Source of the DNA: Candidatus Limnocylindrales bacterium
Lineage (GTDB): Bacteria; Chloroflexota; Limnocylindria; Limnocylindrales; CSP1-4
DNA: 10,308 nucleotides
Assembly: GCA_030647575.1 (NCBI GenBank)
Contig: JAUSJS010000029.1
Location: 1-10,308, forward strand
Direction: 5' to 3'
Of the stretch, positions 1-4,830 are shown piece after piece. A model generated the notes under the pieces. It was not told the origin of the DNA and did not search any database. It was given only the letters and a program-made list of their open reading frames with translations. Within the stretch, counting starts at the first letter, position 1, and every line of letters begins with the position of its first letter. The translations under genes and the position numbers were made by a program.

Positions 1-68
1 CGGGGGTCATCCGGCACGATCGAGCGGAAGAACGTCTTGTCAGCCTCGGATGGCTTCGGGATCTGCAT
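1..68 (-). CDS. TfoX/Sxy-type N-terminal domain protein, 5' end only
   Basis: Only the first 22 codons lie in the window; the rest continues past position 1. The ATG at 68-66 sits inside TGATG, so it shares one base with the stop of the peptidase remnant upstream, which suggests translational coupling. The visible start reads MQIPKPSEADKTFF followed by RSIVPDDP. From memory this resembles the opening of small TfoX N-terminal domain proteins (about 100-120 residues) of actinobacteria and Chloroflexota, in which a PKPS...FF..VVPDDP-type stretch precedes a VRPMFG motif. In gamma-proteobacteria TfoX/Sxy controls competence, but these short homologues have no firm function. The match is short, so the family call is tentative; that a coding region starts here is better supported. 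Confidence 0.6.
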   Translation of the reverse strand, partial: MQIPKPSEADKTFFRSIVPDDP

Positions 69-487
69 CAGGCGATGACGCCGCGTGCCTGGAGCTCTCG
101 GACCACGAGGCCCCGCGGCAGGGCCGGCGTCCGATGGCCGCGGAAGCCCGTGACTTCCTCGTTCGCCACGAGGCTGTCGATGACCGCTTCCTCGGTCGCC
201 TGGACGACGGCCGCATAGAACGGATCCATGAAGCCCCACGGGATGAAGCAGAGTGCGTCAAGCCGACCGGCGCTTCCGGGGTCCAGGAGCGTCTCGAAAC
301 CCGGCGTGATCGCGCCAGGGTTGCCGACCGACTCCGCGAGGAAGAGATCGCCGGAGAAGTGCGAGCCAGCGGTGCCCGTACGGGCCAACCCGAGCGTCAC
401 CCGGCGGGCGAGCGCCTCGCACTGGTCCGGCAGGAGCTCGTCCAGTACCTCCGCTGCACCTCGGCTGGTCCGACTCCGCGGCGCGTA
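68..487 (-). pseudogene. P1 family (DmpA-type) peptidase, C-terminal remnant
   Basis: The open frame of about 139 codons matches the C-terminal part of P1 family peptidases (DmpA, beta-peptidyl aminopeptidases). Recognisable blocks are LLPDQCEALARR, LGLARTGTAG, SGDLFLAES, FYAAVVQATEEAVIDSLVA and a final GFRGHRTPALPR. Family members are usually 320-380 residues and self-cleave before a Ser that becomes the N-terminal nucleophile of the beta chain. Here the whole alpha region and the strand carrying that Ser (normally a GSIIVV-ATDAP type segment just before LLP) are absent. The frame is closed by TGA at 490-488 and has no ATG or GTG before the GTG at 400-398. An ATG at 491-489 lies in another frame. 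The divergent LysM gene starts at 499, so the missing part cannot be nearby. I read this as a decayed, catalytically dead fragment. A frameshift near 455-480 could join the ATG frame but would still not restore the nucleophile. Confidence 0.68.
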
Positions 488-491
488 TCAT
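486..491 (+). promoter_or_regulatory. Putative -10 box (TATCAT) of a leaderless promoter
   Basis: TATCAT ends 7 nt before the ATG at 499, and no Shine-Dalgarno sequence is visible. With normal -10 to start-site spacing, transcription would begin at or next to the A of the ATG. No convincing -35 hexamer is seen 17 nt upstream. The same geometry recurs at three other gene starts in this window. Confidence 0.45.
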
Positions 492-498
492 CGCGTCG

Positions 499-1722
499 AT
501 GAGCGAGCGAGAGCTCCCCAGCGTGGACGGCGCTCCGGCCTGCCCGTTCGTGGCGTTTGAGGACGATCGGGAAGGCCGTGCCACGAGTCCCGATCATCGC
601 CACCGCTGCTACGCCGAGCTGGTCCCGTCGCCGCGCGCCGCGGCGCACCAGGAGGCGTACTGCTTGTCGAGCGCCTTCCCGGTCTGCCCCACGTTCCAGG
701 ACTGGGCGCGGCGCGAAGCGGCGCACGCGCGCGGAGAGGGCGAGCGCCCCAGGGCGGCACCGATGGCCCAGCCGGAGACGGCCGGCCGCTCCGCGATCGC
801 ACCCGACGATGCGTCCGAGCGGGAGGAGGACGAGCCGCCGCGCCACCCCTCGACCGAAGAGCCGCCCATCCGGCGCAATCCGCCGCGCGATTGGGCTGCG
901 CCGCCGCCCTGGGCGCCGCGTGGCGCAGGAGCGGGATCGGCCGGCGCGACGCGACGATCCACGAGCGGCGAGCGGGCGAGCACGCCGGACTTCCTCGCTG
1001 GCCGCGCTGACGAGAGCCGCGGTCTTGCGGGCAGTGCCGCCGATCGATTGGCCGTCGGCCCTTCCTCGTACCCCGAGGGCGGCGCCCCGGCGACGCCCGA
1101 CTCCGCCGCGCCCGCCGCGCCCGATGCGGAGCTCGCCGGTCTGGTGGCAGGCCGGCACATCGTCGAACGGCCCGCCCACGACTACCTGCCGCCCAGCCGG
1201 AGCACCCGCCGTCCGAGCGTGAGTTCGACCCGAACGCATCGTGAGCGTGAGCGTGAACGTGATCGCGATGCGATCGTCGGTCCGTCCTGGGAACGCGCCC
1301 GACGGTATGAGGCCTACCCGACGATCCGGACCCGCGCGGGCCTGCCGGCCCCGCCTCGGCTGGCCGTCCTGGCAGGCGCGCTTGTGATCGCTGCGGTGGC
1401 GCTCTTCTTCCTCCCCGCGTTGCTCGGTGTCGGGGGTGGCGGCGAGGACGCCTCGACGCCCGGTCCGAGTGCCAGCCAGGGGGTTGCGACCGCGAGCCCG
1501 GAGCCGACCACGCCGCCGGCGCCGACGCCGCAGATCTACGTGATCAAGTCGGGAGACACGCTCTTCGGAGTGGCCGAGAGCTTCGGACTGACACTCGACG
1601 AGCTACTCGAGGCCAACAAGGACACGATCACCGATCCCGACAAGATCGCCATCGGCGACCAGATCATCATCCCGCCCAAACCGCCGGATGAATTCACCGA
1701 ACCCTCGGCAGAACCTTCGTAG
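499..1722 (+). CDS. Cys-motif, single-pass membrane protein with C-terminal LysM domain
   Basis: The protein has 407 residues. Residues 1-70 form a conserved-looking module: ACPF at C15, a DDREGR-TSPDHRHRC stretch ending at C37, AYCLS at C55 and CPTFQDW at C63, with H33, H35 and H50 in between. Four Cys plus His residues suggest a zinc or Fe-S site, but no ligand is proven. Residues about 75-285 are rich in Pro, Ala, Arg, Ser and Glu and look disordered, including an RERERERD run. One membrane helix spans about 288-310, followed by a short Gly/Pro/Ser/Thr linker. A LysM domain occupies about 346-393 (YVIKSGDTLFGVAE...LLEANKD...IAIGDQIIIP). LysM binds N-acetylglucosamine polymers such as peptidoglycan, so the likely topology is cytoplasmic N-terminus and extracytoplasmic LysM. 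I recall similar proteins in Chloroflexota, but the N-terminal module has no function I know. The ATG at 499 is chosen because the Cys module begins shortly after it and a leaderless -10 box precedes it. Confidence 0.85.
   Translation: MSERELPSVDGAPACPFVAFEDDREGRATSPDHRHRCYAELVPSPRAAAHQEAYCLSSAFPVCPTFQDWARREAAHARGEGERPRAAPMAQPETAGRSAIAPDDASEREEDEPPRHPSTEEPPIRRNPPRDWAAPPPWAPRGAGAGSAGATRRSTSGERASTPDFLAGRADESRGLAGSAADRLAVGPSSYPEGGAPATPDSAAPAAPDAELAGLVAGRHIVERPAHDYLPPSRSTRRPSVSSTRTHRERERERDRDAIVGPSWERARRYEAYPTIRTRAGLPAPPRLAVLAGALVIAAVALFFLPALLGVGGGGEDASTPGPSASQGVATASPEPTTPPAPTPQIYVIKSGDTLFGVAESFGLTLDELLEANKDTITDPDKIAIGDQIIIPPKPPDEFTEPSAEPS
1240..1275 (+). repeat. Short degenerate GAGCGT-type tandem repeat inside the LysM gene
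   Basis: Successive GAGCGT, GAGCGT, GAACGT and GATCGC units encode an alternating Arg/Glu-Asp run (RERERERDRD) in the disordered cytoplasmic part. It is a coding microsatellite-like stretch in 6-nt units, so length changes would keep frame. It may form a short charged helix. Confidence 0.55.
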
Positions 1723-2052
1723 CTACCGAGGCGCGATGTTGATCGCTGTGATCTTGCCGGCTTCGACCCGGAAGGTCGCGTCGATGTGCTGGCTCTGTGC
1801 GCCCGGCCGAACAACCAGCAGGTCCGCTTCGTAGGTGTTGCCGGTATCGCGAATTCCGCCGGGGATCATCCGCAGGCCGGCGTCGCCGCGCAGGAACCAG
1901 CCGCCGACGCGCTCCACGCCGCGGAGCGTCTGCACGCTGTCCCCGACATGAACTCGCATCTCGGTCTTCTCGTCCATCAGGGCCACCGCGGCCTCGCGAT
2001 CGCCCGCGTTCAGCTTCTCGAAGAAGTCCTCCATCGTCTCGACAGCACCCAT
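1723..2052 (-). CDS. NTF2/SnoaL-like small protein
   Basis: The protein has 109 residues, the usual length for a single NTF2-like alpha+beta cone-fold domain. The start METMEDFFEKLNAGDREAAVALMDE is the typical N-terminal helix pair of SnoaL-like proteins, followed by beta-strand segments with a central LRGVERVGGWF and the C-terminal ATFRVEAGKITAINI. Members act as small hydrolases, isomerases or ligand-binding proteins, and no catalytic dyad can be assigned here, so the substrate is unknown. The ATG at 2052-2050 is preferred over the internal ATG at 2034 because a TACACT box ends 6 nt before it. The stop (1725-1723) directly abuts the stop of the convergent LysM gene. The next gene, a GNAT acetyltransferase, diverges from it across 26 bp. 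Confidence 0.8.
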   Translation of the reverse strand: MGAVETMEDFFEKLNAGDREAAVALMDEKTEMRVHVGDSVQTLRGVERVGGWFLRGDAGLRMIPGGIRDTGNTYEADLLVVRPGAQSQHIDATFRVEAGKITAINIAPR

Positions 2053-2058
2053 GGGCTG

Positions 2059-2064
2059 AGTGTA
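2059..2064 (-). promoter_or_regulatory. Putative -10 box (TACACT) of a leaderless promoter for the NTF2-like gene
   Basis: Read on the minus strand, TACACT ends 6 nt before the ATG at 2052 and there is no Shine-Dalgarno. The 26-bp gap also has to serve the divergent GNAT gene at 2079, for which only a weak TGTAAC (2061-2066, plus) overlapping this box is seen. Confidence 0.45.
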
Positions 2065-2078
2065 ACCGTCGGGCGCCC

Positions 2079-2741
2079 ATGACCGCCGACGACTCCGTTA
2101 CCCTCGCGGCCGCCTGGCCGCTCTTCGCCCTGCGGATCCGCAGCGAGCGGCTCGTCCTGCGCCTTCCCACCGACGAGGATCTGGTGCGCCTCATCGCGGT
2201 CGCCATGGCCGGCATCCACTCGCCCGACGAGATGCCGTTCGGGATCGCCTGGTCGACCCTTCCAAGCCCCGCGTTCGAGCGCGGCTTCCTGCAGCACCAC
2301 TGGGGGATGCGCGCCGGCTGGTCCCCCGAGACCTGGCAGCTGAATCTCCTCATCGAGCGCGACGGCGAACCGATCGGCTCGCAGTCCGTCCACGCCGAGC
2401 GCTTCGCCGTGATGCGGACCGTCGACACCGGGTCGTGGCTCGGCCGCACGTACCAAGGCAAGGGTTACGGTCGCGAGATGCGAGCGGCCGTCCTGGCACT
2501 TGCCTTCGATGGCCTCTGCGCGCGTGTCGCCTTGACCGAGGCGTTCATCGACAACGCGGCCTCGAGCGGCGTGTCGCGCTCGCTCGGCTACGAGGAGAAT
2601 GGACGAGGCAGCCTTGCGCCGGAGGGCATCGCGCGGGAGACCCAGCGTTTCCGAATGACCGTCGAGGGTTGGCGCTCGCGACCACGCTCGCCGGTCACAA
2701 TCGAGGGTCTGGATGCCTGCCGCGAGTTATTCGGGGCCTGA
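2079..2741 (+). CDS. GNAT family N-acetyltransferase (RimJ/RimL type)
   Basis: The protein has 220 residues. It would transfer an acetyl group from acetyl-CoA to an amine; the acceptor is unknown. The RimJ/RimL-type start LRIRSERLVLRLPTDEDL (about 18-35) is followed by a His/Trp-rich stretch (FERGFLQHHW, 66-75), the central strand WQLNLLIERDGEPIGSQ (86-102), and the acetyl-CoA pyrophosphate loop YQGKGYGREM (Q126-G127-K128-G129-Y130-G131). The later FIDNAASSGVSRSLGYEENG (156-175) is the typical N-x-S..v..lGY motif. The last 20 residues or so are a Pro/Arg-rich tail outside the fold. The ATG at 2079 is the first start giving a family-like N-terminus; the open frame extends further upstream, but that part overlaps the antisense NTF2-like gene and is not credible. 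It is a single gene, divergent from the NTF2-like gene. Confidence 0.88.
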   Translation: MTADDSVTLAAAWPLFALRIRSERLVLRLPTDEDLVRLIAVAMAGIHSPDEMPFGIAWSTLPSPAFERGFLQHHWGMRAGWSPETWQLNLLIERDGEPIGSQSVHAERFAVMRTVDTGSWLGRTYQGKGYGREMRAAVLALAFDGLCARVALTEAFIDNAASSGVSRSLGYEENGRGSLAPEGIARETQRFRMTVEGWRSRPRSPVTIEGLDACRELFGA

Positions 2742-2773
2742 GCTGAGGCCTGGCTCGGTGCGCGAGAGCCCAT

Positions 2774-2788
2774 TTGTCGCCCCTGCAA
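2774..2788 (-). repeat. 15-bp TTGC...CAA palindromic element, copy 1 (inverted)
   Basis: On the minus strand it reads TTGCAGGGGCGACAA. It agrees with copy 3 at 12 of 15 positions and is the only copy in the opposite orientation. Confidence 0.45.
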
Positions 2789-2885
2789 CAACGCGTGCGA
2801 GGCCGCGCGTTGGCGACCCGTATCGACGTCAACTCTCGCCGGCACAGCAAAGGATCGGCGTTGGCCGCCGTTGGTCGGTCGAATG

Positions 2886-2900
2886 TTGCTCTGGTGGCAA
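2886..2900 (+). repeat. 15-bp TTGC...GCAA palindromic element, copy 2
   Basis: Reads TTGCTCTGGTGGCAA, with 4-bp inverted arms TTGC/GCAA around a 7-nt centre. It starts 61 bp before copy 3. Confidence 0.5.
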
Positions 2901-2946
2901 GGGATTGAGGCCGAGGGCCGGCCCGAAGGCCGCTGCGCGACGTTGT

Positions 2947-2961
2947 TTGCTCGGGCGGCAA
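2947..2961 (+). repeat. 15-bp TTGC...GCAA palindromic element, copy 3
   Basis: Reads TTGCTCGGGCGGCAA and differs from copy 2 at only two central positions. The outer bases CGTTG upstream and CG downstream partly extend the dyad. Confidence 0.5.
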
Positions 2962-2976
2962 CGTGCCGAGCCATTC

Positions 2977-2991
2977 TTGCTGTGAGAGCAA
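2977..2991 (+). repeat. 15-bp TTGC...GCAA palindromic element, copy 4
   Basis: Reads TTGCTGTGAGAGCAA, with the best arms of the set (TTGCT/AGCAA around GTGAG) and a further imperfect TC/GA extension outside. It starts 30 bp after copy 3. Confidence 0.5.
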
Positions 2992-3068
2992 AGATTCGGG
3001 CGATGTTGGTCCGATGGCCCGCCGCCTGGTCCCGGCGCCGTGCGCTGGCCCCCGGCGCTCCGCCGAGC

Positions 3069-4817
3069 CTAGAATCCGCCGCCCGAACCGCCGCCTCCGC
3101 CGCCCGACGAGCCGCCGGAGAAGCCTCCGCCGCCGCCCGACGACGACGGCGAGTTGCCGATCGTGCCGAGCGTGGACATCATCCCGCCGAGATCGGGGAT
3201 CCCGGAATTCGAGAAGAGGCCTCCACCGCTGCCGGTGGCGGTCGCCGCGGTGAACGGCGTGCCGCTGGAGCTCTGATACCAGACTGGGAAGTAGGGGATG
3301 GCACCGGCGGTCTGGCCACGCTGCACGTCCTCCAGGCTGCGGGACATGACGCCTTCGATCTCATCCTGGAGCCCGAGCGCCGTTCCCCAGACGATCGCCT
3401 GGTCCGGAGTATCCAGCCAGTCCAAGCCGGCCTCGTCCACGACCTGCTGCATGGAGCGCGCCTGGGCCATCGTCTTCTGCAGCGTCCGGCGGTAGGCGGC
3501 GAGCATCGCCCGGATCATCGCCCCTGGCATCGTCACGGCTGGCATGCCCTTGGCGAAGATGGCGATGACGATCCCGCTGGCGATCGTCGCGCCGCCGATC
3601 AGGACCAGGCCGGAGATCGGCACGGTGAAGCCGGCGACCACGGCTATGATCCCGGCGAAGATCGCGAGGAAGCCCTTTCCGACCCAGCGGCCGACAACCT
3701 TGCTCGGCTTGTCCTTGAACCAGCCTCGGGCGACAACATGGCCTTCGAGCGCGCCGTCGAAGTCCGAGACGTGCTCGCCGAACTTGGGCAGCTCGTCCGG
3801 TGTGATGTAGGCGTCCTCGCCGGTGCCGCCCAGCGATCGCAGGTGGCGAAGCGCCACTTCCTCTGCAGGACCGGTCGGACGGCGCGAGTTGCGGGCACGC
3901 TGCGCCTCCACTTCGGCGTCGCCACGCGAGGGCGCGACATCGATGCCGACCTTCTTGCCAAAACCGAGGATCCCGCCATCCTCGCGGAAGCTAACCAGGC
4001 CGCGACTGGCCAGATCGAGCATCGCTGTGGTCAGCGCGCGGCGCGACGTGGCGCCGTCCATCACCATCGCCCCAGACGCGGCGGTCAGGTCAGGGGGCGG
4101 CGCCGGCATCAGGACCGATGGATCGTCCAGGTAGACCGGGTCCTTGCCGTAGCGACGCCAGTTGACGAACGCCCAGCCGGCCAGGCCCATGAACATGACC
4201 GGCGCGCCAACGAGCCCGAGCACGGCATTGACCTGCCGCGCCGTCTGCAACTGCCCGGCGTGCTCGGCGGTCGCCGCCTCATCGACCTTCTCGAGGGCGA
4301 TCAGCACCGCGCCATCGAAGTCGGCGGCGCGCAGGCGCGGCAGCATGTCGTTGTCGAAGATCGCCTGGCGCTCGCTGTTCGAGAGGTAGGCGGCCTCGAA
4401 GCCCGGCGCCGCATAGAGCTGGACCTGGCCGTGGAGCAGGTTCGGTTCCAGATCGATGAAGATGACCAGGCCGTCGTCAAACCCGGCGCGGCCGATCCCC
4501 CACTGGTCGATCAGGGCCCGGGCCCGGGTCTCCGTCTCCTCGGTCGAGATGTCGTAGTAACCCGCGTCCTGGGTGTACACGGCGACCTCGGCGGCGGTTC
4601 GTGCCTCGACCCCGTCGATCACGGTTTCGGCCTTGACGATCGTGTCGCTGCTCAGGATTCCCGCGTAGTCGTAGACAGCCTGGTCCTCGACGGGTTCCGG
4701 AAACGGCGGCCCGGGCGGCGGTGCCGATGGATCCGCCGCCGACGCCGCGCCAACCGCCGCGGCAAACAGCCAGATGAGCGCCCCGAGGGCGGAGAGCGAG
4801 CGGCGCCGACCGATCAT
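3069..4817 (-). CDS. TPM-domain / DUF2207-type membrane protein with Gly/Ser-rich tail
   Basis: The protein has 582 residues. A signal peptide (RRR, then a hydrophobic core at about 10-24, cleavage likely after GAASA at 27) leads into a TPM domain (TLP18.3/Psb32/MOLO-1 type, about 46-178). It carries VYDYAGILS, AEVAVYTQDAGYYD, GFDDGLVIFIDLE (acidic D114-D115, probably metal binding) and a YAAPGFEAAYL segment. A membrane helix follows at about 198-219. The next part (about 230-510) resembles the C-terminal half of DUF2207 proteins: a winged-helix-like DGATSRRALTTAMLDLASRGLV, two helices at about 382-423, and AYRRTLQKTMAQARSM...TPDQAIVWGTALGL. Residues 528-582 are Gly/Ser-rich and end GGSGGGF. 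The cellular role is unknown; TPM domains elsewhere are linked to phosphatase or membrane-complex assembly functions. ATG 4817 is chosen for the signal peptide; the open frame extends to 4928 but would overlap the upstream gene. It starts 13 nt after that gene's stop and probably ends the operon. Confidence 0.85.
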   Translation of the reverse strand: MIGRRRSLSALGALIWLFAAAVGAASAADPSAPPPGPPFPEPVEDQAVYDYAGILSSDTIVKAETVIDGVEARTAAEVAVYTQDAGYYDISTEETETRARALIDQWGIGRAGFDDGLVIFIDLEPNLLHGQVQLYAAPGFEAAYLSNSERQAIFDNDMLPRLRAADFDGAVLIALEKVDEAATAEHAGQLQTARQVNAVLGLVGAPVMFMGLAGWAFVNWRRYGKDPVYLDDPSVLMPAPPPDLTAASGAMVMDGATSRRALTTAMLDLASRGLVSFREDGGILGFGKKVGIDVAPSRGDAEVEAQRARNSRRPTGPAEEVALRHLRSLGGTGEDAYITPDELPKFGEHVSDFDGALEGHVVARGWFKDKPSKVVGRWVGKGFLAIFAGIIAVVAGFTVPISGLVLIGGATIASGIVIAIFAKGMPAVTMPGAMIRAMLAAYRRTLQKTMAQARSMQQVVDEAGLDWLDTPDQAIVWGTALGLQDEIEGVMSRSLEDVQRGQTAGAIPYFPVWYQSSSGTPFTAATATGSGGGLFSNSGIPDLGGMMSTLGTIGNSPSSSGGGGGFSGGSSGGGGGGSGGGF

Positions 4818-4830
4818 GCGGGCACCGTCT

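Larger units (their letters stand above)
2742..3068. other. Convergent intergenic region with iterated 15-bp palindromes
   Basis: This 327-bp stretch lies between the 3' ends of the GNAT gene (plus) and the TPM/DUF2207 gene (minus). Reading frames crossing it have no family-like sequence. It appears less G+C-rich than its flanks. It contains four related 15-bp TTGC...GCAA elements, listed separately. I see no tRNA and no standard terminator (GC stem followed by a T run). A G+C-rich dyad GGCCGAGGGCCGGCCC near 2909-2924 is the nearest terminator-like item but lacks a T tract. Confidence 0.6.

Noticed and set aside
400..491. A short intact peptidase-like gene starting at ATG 491 through a frameshift
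   Set aside because: Joining that frame needs an unproven indel, and the product would still lack the nucleophile Ser and the alpha chain, so it would remain a remnant.
397..1239. A 280-residue minus-strand frame opposite the LysM gene
   Set aside because: Composition is Arg/Gly/Ala-rich without recognisable motifs, while the plus strand has the Cys module and continues into a clear TM and LysM.
1797..2078. Upstream extension of the plus-strand GNAT frame
   Set aside because: It runs antisense through the NTF2-like gene and encodes Arg/Ser/Pro-rich sequence; family-like sequence begins after ATG 2079.
3069..3240. GC-rich triplet repeats that look like a repeat array
   Set aside because: They are Gly/Ser codons of the TPM protein's low-complexity tail, with no spacer structure; not a CRISPR or satellite array.
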